Assembly: GCA_022360175.1 (NCBI GenBank) | Contig: JAKSDI010000058.1 | Coordinates: 1-64,000 of the forward strand | Reading direction: 5' to 3' | Origin: Chitinophagales bacterium | GTDB lineage: Bacteria > Bacteroidota > Bacteroidia > Chitinophagales > Saprospiraceae | DNA: 64,000 nt | In this document: positions 17,857 to 25,904 of the stretch, one piece after another | Layout: each line of letters opens with the position of its first letter | Numbering within the stretch: position 1 is the first letter of the stretch | The notes under the pieces: model-generated | What the model saw: the letters and a program-made list of their open reading frames with translations, nothing else | The model's database searches: none | What the model was told of the DNA's origin: nothing | Program-made: the position numbers and the translations under genes

Positions 17857-18777
17857 TTATAGTTGAGCATCAAAGTTTACCAATTCTACAAATTGGGCTA
17901 CTCTCTCTTTAATTTCTTTATTAGAAAGGTTTTTCAGGCGCTCTATGCTGAATTTTTCCACGCAAAAAGAAGCCATTGCAGAGCCATAAATCACCGCTCT
18001 CTTCATATTATCGAACGATAAATCACCTGTATTGGCAATGTATCCCATGAAACCACCAGCAAAGGTATCACCTGCTCCTGTTGGATCAAATACTTCTGCT
18101 AGTGGCAATGCCGGTGCGAAGAAAATCTTACCTCCTTCAAACAGTAAAGCACCATGCTCTCCTTTCTTAATCACCAAATACCTTGGCCCCATTTTATGGA
18201 TAGTAGCAGCTGCCTTAACAAGCGAATGCTCTCCTGATAACTGGCGTGCTTCCTCATCATTAATGATTAGGCAATCAATCTTCCCAATCACCTCCAATAA
18301 GCTCTCCATTGCCGTATCCATCCAGAAATTCATCGTATCCAAAGCAACAAACTTAGGGCGCGTATCTAAACGCTCTATTACTTTTTGCTGAATAGCAGGG
18401 GTCAAATTACCCAACATCAGGTATTCTGTATTCTGATAAGACGCTGGCAAGATAGGATCAAAATCGGCTAGTACGTTCAATTGCGTATCCAATGTATCAC
18501 GTTCATTCAGATTATCGTGATAACGGCCTGCCCAAAAGAAAGATTTCTCACCTTTCTTTATTTGCAATCCTTCCAGGTCTATATTGCGCGACTTAAGATG
18601 CTCTAACTCTTCCTGTGGAAAATCATCTCCAATCACTGAAACGATCTTTAAATCTTCTGCGAAATAAGATGCTGCAAGAGTTATATAAGTAGCTGCACCT
18701 CCTACAACCATCTCAGCATGGCCAAAAGGTGTTTCAATATCATCAAATGCAACGGTGCCAACAGCAAGTAAGCTCAT
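17857..18777 (-). CDS. PfkB family carbohydrate kinase
   Basis: From the preferred start at 18777 the protein is 306 residues and begins MSLLAVGTVAFDDIETPFG, as ribokinase-fold sugar kinases of this subfamily do. The frame is open to 18912, but that extension overlaps the tRNA-Asn promoter (18879-18916), so the shorter start is chosen; 18801 is another option. The ATP/catalytic signature DPTGAGDTFAGGFMGY is near the C-terminus, with the catalytic Asp in GAGD. It phosphorylates a sugar or nucleoside; the specific substrate is not evident. Confidence 0.9.
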   Translation of the reverse strand: MSLLAVGTVAFDDIETPFGHAEMVVGGAATYITLAASYFAEDLKIVSVIGDDFPQEELEHLKSRNIDLEGLQIKKGEKSFFWAGRYHDNLNERDTLDTQLNVLADFDPILPASYQNTEYLMLGNLTPAIQQKVIERLDTRPKFVALDTMNFWMDTAMESLLEVIGKIDCLIINDEEARQLSGEHSLVKAAATIHKMGPRYLVIKKGEHGALLFEGGKIFFAPALPLAEVFDPTGAGDTFAGGFMGYIANTGDLSFDNMKRAVIYGSAMASFCVEKFSIERLKNLSNKEIKERVAQFVELVNFDAQL

Positions 18778-18878
18778 AGCGTGGACTAATTTTTTTTGCA
18801 TTTCTTTAGTAAATCTAGCACTTCCGAGCACAAGATTTATCAAAGAATAATTTTTTTGAAAAAATTTCTCTGCAAATA

Positions 18879-18916
18879 TTGCACATTTATATCGAATGTA
18901 ATAACTTTGCACTCGC
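18879..18916 (+). promoter_or_regulatory. promoter of tRNA-Asn
   Basis: TTGCAC at 18879-18884, a 20-nt gap after its TTG, then TAACTTTG at 18902-18909, continuing TTTGCACTCGC. It points toward the tRNA that starts 76 nt downstream. Spacing and core match the left-edge minus-strand promoter exactly. Confidence 0.6.
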
Positions 18917-18985
18917 CTTTTAAAGGGAACGATAACATAAAGATTTTTTGAAGTAAAAATCTATTCCTTTTTTTAGGTAAAATAA

Positions 18986-19059
18986 GCCTCCTTAGCTCAG
19001 CTGGTTAGAGCGCCGGACTGTTAATCCGTAGGTCCAAGGTTCAAGTCCTTGAGGGGGCG
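18986..19059 (+). tRNA. tRNA-Asn (anticodon GTT)
   Basis: 74 nt with a full cloverleaf. Acceptor strands GCCTCCT and AGGGGGC pair in seven positions (one G-U), the D-arm is AGCTCAGCTGGTTAGAGC, the anticodon loop is CTGTTAA with GTT at 19020-19022, and the T-arm loop is TTCAAGT. One C-U mismatch closes the anticodon stem. CCA is not encoded. A GC-rich hairpin (AAAGCCTCGCC / GGCGGGGCTTT, 19062-19088) follows and may terminate the transcript. Confidence 0.96.
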
Positions 19060-19126
19060 CTAAAGCCTCGCCATTTTGGCGGGGCTTTGCTATTTTAGCT
19101 CTCCTTATTAAGTATACGCTCTTAAA

Positions 19127-19425
19127 ATGTATTTCGTTTACATTCTCTATTCAGAAAACTCAATAAATACTATACTGGCTCTACTCACGATGTCCAAGTA
19201 AGATTACAACTGCACAACTCTGATTATTACGATAATAAATGGACAGCAAAAGGAAAACCATGGATGCTCTTTCATTCTTTCCAGTGTGAGGATAGAACCC
19301 AAGCAGAAGCTATTGAAAAGCATATCAAGAATATGAAATCCAAAAATTATATCCAAAACCTTCCTAAGTATCCAGATATCATCTTGAAACTTAAGCAGAA
19401 ATATACTCCTAATTCCCTCTGTTAA
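19127..19425 (+). pseudogene. GIY-YIG nuclease family gene broken by a frameshift
   Basis: The gene starts MYFVYILYSEN (ATG at 19127), then changes frame and continues NKYYTGSTHDVQVRL to a stop at 19425. The first frame alone stops at 19201. Joining the two frames needs one extra base in the A-run near 19161-19167 and gives about 99 residues, the usual length of the small GIY-YIG proteins of Bacteroidota. The GIY-equivalent is VYIL and the YIG-equivalent is YYTGST. Lys/Tyr-rich helices downstream (AEAIEKHIKNMKSK) are also family-like. It lies 67 bp after a tRNA-Asn, and its stop codon is inside a duplicated piece of the same tRNA. Confidence 0.85.
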
Positions 19426-19475
19426 TCCGTACCCCAAAAGCTTTCGGGATAGGTTCAAGTCCTTGAGGGGGCGCC
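19419..19475 (+). repeat. partial copy of the tRNA-Asn 3' half
   Basis: CTGTTAATCCGTA (19419-19431) equals the anticodon loop and following bases of the tRNA-Asn, and AGGTTCAAGTCCTTGAGGGGGCGC (19451-19474, described here as a 24-base match) equals its T-arm and acceptor. Between them the variable-loop bases are replaced by a 19-bp palindrome-like insert (CCCCAAAAGCTTTCGGG core). The copy lacks the 5' half, so it cannot be a tRNA. Confidence 0.92.
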
Positions 19476-19567
19476 ATAAAGGACTACCGATTGTACATTG
19501 GATTTACCTCAAACCTGGAGGAATAAACAAAGGAAGGAATCAGCCGAAGCCCTTTTTTCACAAACAA

Positions 19568-19879
19568 CTAGGCGATATGCAATGGCTTCAATATCTTGTA
19601 ATCAATATAGAAGGTACCAAAGGGAATAAAAGAAGCGAGTAAAACAAGCCAGGTCTTTTTAAAAAATTTCCATTCCTGCTCGATTCCAATTTGAAGGGCG
19701 AGAATAACATACAACAAAAATAAACCTCCATGGATAGGTCCTACTACCTCGACCAGGACCGGAGCATCCACATAATATTTGAACGGCATTCCAATGAAAA
19801 CCAGTATGATTAAAGAAATCCCCTCAAGGAAAGCAATCAATCTGAAGCGGCCAATATTATTATCTAAAAATCGTTTCAT
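19568..19879 (-). CDS. DUF3817 small membrane protein
   Basis: 103 residues with three hydrophobic segments (about 12-32, 40-62 and 75-95). The pattern FRLIAFLEGISLIILVFIGMP and VEVVGPIHGGLFLLYV is the DUF3817/YdzA-like signature. An inner-membrane protein of unknown function. Single gene, on the minus strand between the GIY-YIG remnant and the cytochrome peroxidase. Confidence 0.88.
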   Translation of the reverse strand: MKRFLDNNIGRFRLIAFLEGISLIILVFIGMPFKYYVDAPVLVEVVGPIHGGLFLLYVILALQIGIEQEWKFFKKTWLVLLASFIPFGTFYIDYKILKPLHIA

Positions 19880-20109
19880 CGTCTGAACAAGCTATATTTT
19901 AAAAAAGCTTGAAAATAAGGCCTATTTACCAAAGATAAAACTGCACTAGGCTTAGGAAGAGGTAACTTCATTGGAATGATAATAGTTGCTTTTTTATTTA
20001 TGGTGCAAATGATATTGAAATATAGTCCTTCACTATTATCCTATCCTTTTTACTTAAATTTACCCTACCTAAAATCATTAGATAGCCGTATTATCTACAT
20101 CATGCCGAC

Positions 20110-21522
20110 ATGAAGAAATTGAAATTTACACTAATTGGTCTTCTACTCTTCTCTTTTATTTGCATCTCTGGTACGATAGACCTCGACAATCTATTCAATT
20201 ACGAGACTCCTGAAACGCCAGATTATGCCACTGCCTTTATCAATGAACCTTTTTACAATCCCATCGATAATAAAGCCGCTACATTAGGGAGGGTACTGTT
20301 TTACGACAAGAAACTATCTTCAGATAATTCTGTATCCTGTAGTAGTTGCCACCACCAGGCACAAGCTTTCGGATTAAAAGAACTACAAGGCCAAGGCGTT
20401 AACGGGCTATCGCTACGCAGGCCTATCAGACTGGTCAATTTGAGATATAGAGAATTTATTGAAGGGCTTTTTTGGGACGAGCGAACAGGAACACTCGAAG
20501 CATTAGCAACCCAACCTATTCAAGATCATATTGAAATGGGCTATAGTGGTCAAAATGGAGCGCCTAATATTGATGACTTGATTGAGTCAATGGATACAAT
20601 AGCCTATTATGAAACATTATTCAATTTCGCTTTTGGTGATCCCTTAATTACTAAAGATAGAATATCCAAAGCAATCGCTCAATTTTTAAGAAGTATTGAA
20701 TCCTATGACTCTAAGTTTGATGAGGGTTTAGCATTGACCGGCGGAGACCAAAACCTGGATTTCCCCAACTTTACGGAGGAGGAAAATGCAGGAAAAGCAT
20801 TGTTCAATACAAGCCCTCAACTAGATAGTATGGGAGAAAGGATAGGTGGAGGAACAGGCTGCGCACCTTGTCATGAAAGCCGTAATTTCCATTTTCTTGT
20901 CGAAAGAAAAAACAATGGAGTAGTCTCAGAAATTGACGGTTCTGAGGTACTAAACATCACAAAATCTCCCAGCCTCAGAAATTTATTCGATCCCAATGGA
21001 GAGCTAAATGGCCCATTATTTCATAATGGACAAGCATTAACTTTCGATGAATTACTCGATCATTACAATGACGTTGACCTCAACGATAATTTAGATACCA
21101 GAATCATTGAAATGGGCCAGCCCCTAAATCTGACAGATGAAGAAAGACTACAATTAGAAGCTTTCTTGAAAACCTTAACAGGTACCGATATTTACATCAA
21201 TGAAAAATGGTCTGACCCATTTGATGAAAATGGCAATATCGAATTAGTTGGAAGTACCGTCCAAATCTCCCGGCTGTTTCCCGATAATCAAATCAAAATA
21301 TTCCCTAATCCAGCAAGCAGTCATTTTTATATAAAAGGCAATGACACCAATAAAGCATATGTCATCCATATCTATAATAATACCGGGCAAATAGTATTAC
21401 AAAAAAGGCTGGATAATAACTACGTCAATGTTGATCATTTGAAATCAGGCGTATATACGGTTCAAATATTTCTGGATGGTAAGTCAGATATATTTGTAAG
21501 CAAACAACTGATCATAAAATAA
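20110..21522 (+). CDS. di-haem cytochrome-c peroxidase with type IX sorting domain
   Basis: 470 residues. N-terminal signal (LKFTLIGLLLFSFICISG), then two haem c sites: CSSCH at 77-81 and CAPCH at 251-255. The body matches the CcpA/MauG family (GRVLFYDKKLSSDNSVSCSSC region, SLRNLFDPNG segment). After residue about 390 there is a type A T9SS C-terminal domain (IKIFPNPASSHFYIK, SGVYTVQIF, ending KQLIIK), so the protein should pass through the Por system to the cell surface or medium. The role is probably peroxide reduction or an MauG-like oxidation. Single gene. Confidence 0.93.
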   Translation: MKKLKFTLIGLLLFSFICISGTIDLDNLFNYETPETPDYATAFINEPFYNPIDNKAATLGRVLFYDKKLSSDNSVSCSSCHHQAQAFGLKELQGQGVNGLSLRRPIRLVNLRYREFIEGLFWDERTGTLEALATQPIQDHIEMGYSGQNGAPNIDDLIESMDTIAYYETLFNFAFGDPLITKDRISKAIAQFLRSIESYDSKFDEGLALTGGDQNLDFPNFTEEENAGKALFNTSPQLDSMGERIGGGTGCAPCHESRNFHFLVERKNNGVVSEIDGSEVLNITKSPSLRNLFDPNGELNGPLFHNGQALTFDELLDHYNDVDLNDNLDTRIIEMGQPLNLTDEERLQLEAFLKTLTGTDIYINEKWSDPFDENGNIELVGSTVQISRLFPDNQIKIFPNPASSHFYIKGNDTNKAYVIHIYNNTGQIVLQKRLDNNYVNVDHLKSGVYTVQIFLDGKSDIFVSKQLIIK

Positions 21523-21651
21523 TATCTAGTTTTTATAATCCCATAGAAGGTTTTAAGTAGCTCGCAATGACCTCTTCCATATCATACAGTTCTTTGCCCA
21601 CTCATTTATTAGTAAATAAAAGGTTCGCTATTGTAATGAGCATTCATTTTT

Positions 21652-22455
21652 TCACTCCATCCTTGTCATCAATTCCTGTAAAAGCTTACGATTTGCCCGA
21701 CTGATCGGTAACTCTTTTTCTCCGACTCTCAAGGTTCCTTCAAAAAAGTTGACCGAAGAAATTTTGTTCAACCCAACCAAATAACTTCGGTGAATTCTAA
21801 AAAACTGCTCACGAGGAAGATTCCTCTCCATTTTCGAAATGGCAATTCGGGCTACGAATTTTTCATTTGTTACGGTATGTGTCAAACAGTATTTATCATC
21901 TGCTTCAACATAGACAATTTCACTGAGTTGTACTTTATGGTATATGTTTTTCTTTTTAAAAAACAAGGTTTCCCGAAAAACAAAGTCTCCTGTTTTTGCT
22001 TGGTTTTTCTCTTCTGTCTGACTCATCATTTTCGCGTTTGATATAGCCAAATTAATAGCAGTCGTCAGAGAATATTTGCTAACTGGTTTGACCAAATAAC
22101 CTATCATTCTGGATTTTTTAGCCTCCTGATAAATTACCTCATCATCAAAACTTGTGATATATAAAATCGGAATCTCCAAATGCCGAATCTTCTGACCAAT
22201 TTCTACCCCATTCATTCTGCCTTTAATGTTAATATCCATCAAAATGAGATCGGGGCTTTCTGAATAAATAAGCTCTAAGGCCTCCGCAGAATGATCAACA
22301 GGACGAATAACAGAACAACCGATTTTTTTAATAAGTATTCCTAACTCCAAAGCGAAAGAAAGGTCATCTTCCACTATGAGAATTTTAAGTGTTGAAGCTG
22401 ACACAGGTTTATATTTATTGAACAACTTGTAAAGGCACGAATATAAAGAACACAC
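21652..22455 (-). CDS. LytTR-family response regulator
   Basis: 267 residues. The receiver domain spans about 24-140, with acidic pair Asp30/Asp31, phospho-acceptor Asp74 in LILMDINIKG, and Lys in LVKPVS. A LytTR DNA-binding domain follows (about 165-265: IVYVEADDKYCL, FFRIHRSYLVGLNKI). The frame opens at 22455, but an in-frame GTG at 22404 would remove an atypical Cys/Tyr-rich leader and place the receiver at the N-terminus. It starts 41 bp after the end of the TPR histidine kinase gene and is surely its partner. Confidence 0.93.
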   Translation of the reverse strand: MCSLYSCLYKLFNKYKPVSASTLKILIVEDDLSFALELGILIKKIGCSVIRPVDHSAEALELIYSESPDLILMDINIKGRMNGVEIGQKIRHLEIPILYITSFDDEVIYQEAKKSRMIGYLVKPVSKYSLTTAINLAISNAKMMSQTEEKNQAKTGDFVFRETLFFKKKNIYHKVQLSEIVYVEADDKYCLTHTVTNEKFVARIAISKMERNLPREQFFRIHRSYLVGLNKISSVNFFEGTLRVGEKELPISRANRKLLQELMTRME

Positions 22456-22495
22456 AAAATATAAAGAATCTATCGTGTAGTGGTTTAATAAGGCA

Positions 22496-24814
22496 TTAAC
22501 TTGTTTGAACCGGAAAGATAATATTAAAAGCAGAACCTTTACCTAACTGACTTTCTACTCCAATTTTTCCTTTGTTTAACTTCACCAATTCATTTACCAA
22601 ATGTAATCCAAGTCCTGTTCCCTTTTCACCGGCTGTACCAGGTTCACTCTTATTTTCTTTAAGTGCAAAAAGGCCTTCTAATTTTTCACTCGGAATGCCA
22701 ATTCCCGAATCTTTTACCAACATTTCAACACTGTAGTTTTCAGATTTTGCTGATACTTCCACTATTCCGCCTTTCGGCGTGTATTTCAATGCATTATCAA
22801 TTAAATTTCTAAAAATCAGATCAAAAGAATTCAAATCAGTATGGATTTCCAAATCTTCGGGTATATCGGTTTTTAATTCTACTCCTTTATATGAAGCGAT
22901 CGTTTGGAATAAATCGAATATATCTTCTGTTACTGCTGCGACAGAGAAAGTTGTCGGGCGATAACTAATTGCCTGTTTTTGGGTTAATGCCCAATTCAAA
23001 AGATTATCGGTAAGCTTTGTCAGTGCGAATGCGTTTTCTTCAATGACTTGTCCAAATTTGATGAGCATTTTGAAATCTTGGGCATCAATCAAATAGCGTA
23101 ATTTTTCAGTGATTCCTCTAAATGAGATAGTAGGTTTTCGTAGGTCGTGTCCGATAATGGAGAAAAGGTGATCTTTAGTTTGATTAAGTCGTTCTAGTTC
23201 AGCCTTTTGATTTTGAATAATTTTATTCTTCTTTTTAGTATTCCGGAAGTTTTGATAAATGAAGAATAGCAATAACATAAGCATTCCTAAACCAATCAAT
23301 AGTCCTTTTTGAATTAAGGTTTCTCGTTCTAATTCGGCTTGATGCTGGAGCTGAGTCTTTTCTTTTTCGATCTTAAAATCAGCTTCTTTTTTCAGTTCGG
23401 TGACCTCTTGAATATTTTCTGCATTTAATAGACTGTCTTTTAGTATTTGACCCTTTTTAAAAAAAGTCAGTGCATTTTTATAATCACCAATAGCTTCGTA
23501 TGTTTCTCCAAGCGATTCATATCTGTCATATTCCGCACGTTGATATCTGCCATTTTGCTCAAGCCAATCTATATACTTATGGAAGTTTTTGATGGCTTTT
23601 TTATAAGCTCCTTTGGTTTTATTAATCTCTCCTAAAGCTGAATGGGAGGCATAACTAAACACAGCTAATGAGGAAACGGCATGTTCTTCATAAAGTGAAA
23701 TACATTGATTTAAATGATACTGCGCAGAATCTAATTGATTTAAATTATAATAGCCTGTTCCTACAACATAATGGCAATATCCTATGGTGTATTGATTTTG
23801 AGAAAGCTCCGCAAACCTTAATGCTTTTAAGGAAAAGTCAATTGATGCTTTATAGTTAAAAAGAGCGTTTTCTACGTTTGATAACATAAGGTTGGCTTCT
23901 GCTAAGCCAATGGTATTATTATCTTTTTTTGCTAAGCTTACAGCTCTTTCTGAATATTCTCTTGAACCTTCTGTATTTTCAAGTTCTAACAATAAGACAC
24001 TTATATTACAAGATAATGTAAAAGCGGCTTTAAAATTAGCTTCTTTTTCAAAATAGTTAAGTGCTTCCGACCATACTTCAAATGCTTTTTCATGCTGGTT
24101 TTGCCCAAAATAGTAAGTACCTAGATTTGCCTGGTCTATGGCAATACTAGGGTCATTAACTTCTTTCTTTATGGCTATAGCTTTTCTTTTATACTGGACA
24201 CTTTTTTCAGGTTCTGATAACAGAAGATAAGCTCTTCCATAAAGGCTATATATTTGGCCTAAATATTTCTGCCCATTTTTAGGAACTAATTTTTCTGCCA
24301 TTTCCAAATAATGAAGCATGCTGTCTCTTCTACCTAGATCATCAAAAAAGTAAGCTACCTGGTAAAATCCTTTTAGCATAGATATGGAATCCAGTCTTAA
24401 TTGTTTGATCTGACTTAAATGAAGCTGAGCACTTTTCAGGGCTTTTTCAAAATCGTTTTGCTGAGCATAGTCAAATGCCTTAGCAAAAGAATAAAATGCT
24501 CTTGCTGTTTCATTATCCGTTCTTGTAACAAGCTGATCAATTTCTACGATATAGAAGTTCATGCTTTCAACATCAAATTTTGAGAAAAAAGCGACTAAAT
24601 TTGCCAGGGCTTTTGCTTGATCTTCTATTTTTGGGGCATCAGATAATTGTTGATTTAAATCATTAAATTCATCCTGCTGGTTAGCGGATAATTCTACGGT
24701 AGGTGGATTAGAAACCTGTGCGGTTAAATGATCATAAATTCCAAAATGTGAAAATTGGAAGCAAATAAAAAGCAGTAGCGCTTTTCTTTTCAGAAGAGGT
24801 TTTAAGTATTCCAT
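22496..24814 (-). CDS. TPR-containing sensor histidine kinase
   Basis: 772 residues. Signal/TM segment near 12-33, then about ten tetratricopeptide-like repeats (residues 60-450, e.g. IYSLYGRAYLLLSEPEKSV), a coiled coil, a TM helix at about 505-525 (LIQKGLLIGLGMLMLLLFFI), the HisKA motif with phospho-His in SIIGHDLRKPTIS, and an HATPase domain (NLIDNALKYTPKGG, DSGIGIP, GTGLGLHLV). The TPR region is periplasmic by topology. Its cognate regulator is the LytTR gene immediately downstream. Common in Bacteroidota; ligand unknown. Confidence 0.94.
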   Translation of the reverse strand: MEYLKPLLKRKALLLFICFQFSHFGIYDHLTAQVSNPPTVELSANQQDEFNDLNQQLSDAPKIEDQAKALANLVAFFSKFDVESMNFYIVEIDQLVTRTDNETARAFYSFAKAFDYAQQNDFEKALKSAQLHLSQIKQLRLDSISMLKGFYQVAYFFDDLGRRDSMLHYLEMAEKLVPKNGQKYLGQIYSLYGRAYLLLSEPEKSVQYKRKAIAIKKEVNDPSIAIDQANLGTYYFGQNQHEKAFEVWSEALNYFEKEANFKAAFTLSCNISVLLLELENTEGSREYSERAVSLAKKDNNTIGLAEANLMLSNVENALFNYKASIDFSLKALRFAELSQNQYTIGYCHYVVGTGYYNLNQLDSAQYHLNQCISLYEEHAVSSLAVFSYASHSALGEINKTKGAYKKAIKNFHKYIDWLEQNGRYQRAEYDRYESLGETYEAIGDYKNALTFFKKGQILKDSLLNAENIQEVTELKKEADFKIEKEKTQLQHQAELERETLIQKGLLIGLGMLMLLLFFIYQNFRNTKKKNKIIQNQKAELERLNQTKDHLFSIIGHDLRKPTISFRGITEKLRYLIDAQDFKMLIKFGQVIEENAFALTKLTDNLLNWALTQKQAISYRPTTFSVAAVTEDIFDLFQTIASYKGVELKTDIPEDLEIHTDLNSFDLIFRNLIDNALKYTPKGGIVEVSAKSENYSVEMLVKDSGIGIPSEKLEGLFALKENKSEPGTAGEKGTGLGLHLVNELVKLNKGKIGVESQLGKGSAFNIIFPVQTS

Positions 24815-24877
24815 TTTAAAAGTTTTATTCCAAATTTAACAGTGCCTATTTAACAGGCAGAAAGCCGATATTTTTTT

Positions 24878-24947
24878 GTATTCCAAAAGCCACCCGCCGT
24901 CACGAGTGGCTGACCGTTTAATCATCTAAACGGTATTTATGGAATAC
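24878..24947. other. 70-nt three-way-junction structure
   Basis: Outer stem GTATTCCA (24878-24885) / TGGAATAC (24940-24947). Inside are two hairpins: AGCCAC / GTGGCT (24888-24911), extended by CG/CG across one mismatch, and ACCGTTTA / TAAACGGT (24913-24934) with loop ATCATC. It lies between the 78-aa gene and the histidine kinase, in either strand sense. No T-run follows on either strand in the right place for a terminator. It might be a regulatory RNA element in the kinase leader, an extragenic palindrome or a small RNA. Confidence 0.6.
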
Positions 24948-25064
24948 TTAATTGTTGAAGTTTTTTGTAAAGATTTACTTGCTAAATTTCATTAGAAAGA
25001 TTAATCAGATTTAGGGGAGTTAAGGCTGTTTAATAGGTGTCAGAACTATATCTTGGTTTATATA

Positions 25065-25301
25065 CTAGGTAACTGAAAAACTTTCAATCGTGTATTCACC
25101 TACCTTGACAAAGTAATAAGTAAAAGGGACATTCTTATCACCCTTTTTTAATGTAATTGCCATTACAAATCTTCGTTCATCTTCCCTATCCCAAGATTCT
25201 GATTTGGCTTTCTTTATTGGATGCTGTTTTGAGCTACCTTTTCCCCAAGAATTAATGCCTACATAAATTGTTTTACTACCGTTATTAGTTACTTTAATCA
25301 T
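25065..25301 (-). CDS. hypothetical protein, small beta-rich (78 aa)
   Basis: 78 residues with no signal peptide. Alternating hydrophobic/polar strands (IKVTNNGSKTIYVGINSWG, RFVMAITLK, YYFVKVGEYTIESF) suggest a small beta-sandwich. The N-terminal part is loosely reminiscent of aegerolysin-like or lectin-like folds (ITVTN..I.V, then a SESWDR stretch), but I cannot assign a family. It is downstream of the FISUMP gene on the same strand by 81 bp, so the two may be one operon. Confidence 0.55.
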   Translation of the reverse strand: MIKVTNNGSKTIYVGINSWGKGSSKQHPIKKAKSESWDREDERRFVMAITLKKGDKNVPFTYYFVKVGEYTIESFSVT

Positions 25302-25382
25302 AATGCATAATAACTTTAGTCCCTTGAAATTATATACAGCAATATCTAGGCATTAGGCAGCCTTCTTCCCCTCATTTGCGAT

Positions 25383-25904
25383 TTACTCATCTGCCATAAA
25401 CCGACAGGAATATTTATTTTTTTCGGGTACATCCGGACAGGAAGCACAATTTGTTACTGCAAAACACCATCGAAGTTTGCCTTCTCCTTGCTCCCAGCCT
25501 CCCTTATCAGAAGTCCAAAAAACACTATCCTCTCCTATACCCAGAAACCCTCTTTCAAAAGCCCAAAAACCAGAATGGGTAATACTGAAACCAGAATCCT
25601 TACCTTTCATCAAATGATCTCTTATTGCACGAAAGTCATCCGTATTATAAGCCCAGACTAACTTATACCATTCATTCTGACTTGGAATGCGCCATCCTGG
25701 AGGGCAGGCATTTTTTACTTCCGACCATAGATAAAGCCTTCCATGCTCTGTTGCATTTGCATCATTATGGTCATAGCAGACCGATTGAGGTGATTTGAAA
25801 TTATAGTTGGATGTCATCCATTTTTTTCCATCTTTCATTACCTTCCAATGATAAACCTGTCCATCTTTAGGATCAGTAAAAGTGCCTGTATCACCAATTG
25901 TCAT
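25383..25904 (-). CDS. FISUMP (Fibrobacter succinogenes major paralogous) domain protein
   Basis: 173 residues. The domain is clear: FTDPKDGQVYHWKVMKDGKK near the N-terminus, WMTSNYNF, GRLYLWSEV, CPPGWRIPSQNEWYKL, and SDKG plus CRFMADE at the end. Four Cys could form disulfides. FISUMP proteins are usually lipoproteins or secreted, but no signal peptide is visible at this start, so it may be cytoplasmic or exported by another route. Their function is not established. It appears to be first in a two-gene operon with the 78-aa gene. Confidence 0.88.
   Translation of the reverse strand: MTIGDTGTFTDPKDGQVYHWKVMKDGKKWMTSNYNFKSPQSVCYDHNDANATEHGRLYLWSEVKNACPPGWRIPSQNEWYKLVWAYNTDDFRAIRDHLMKGKDSGFSITHSGFWAFERGFLGIGEDSVFWTSDKGGWEQGEGKLRWCFAVTNCASCPDVPEKNKYSCRFMADE

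Noticed and set aside
18801-18912. N-terminal extension of the PfkB kinase
   Set aside because: The family begins at MSLLAVGTVAFDD; the extension overlaps the tRNA-Asn promoter and is not conserved in character.
19204-19458. 84-codon minus-strand frame
   Set aside because: Antisense to the GIY-YIG remnant; it exists only because the plus-strand gene is coding-like.
24878-24947. Terminator for the 78-aa gene or the kinase
   Set aside because: No T-run follows on either strand at the right distance; the three-way junction is better treated as an unexplained structure.
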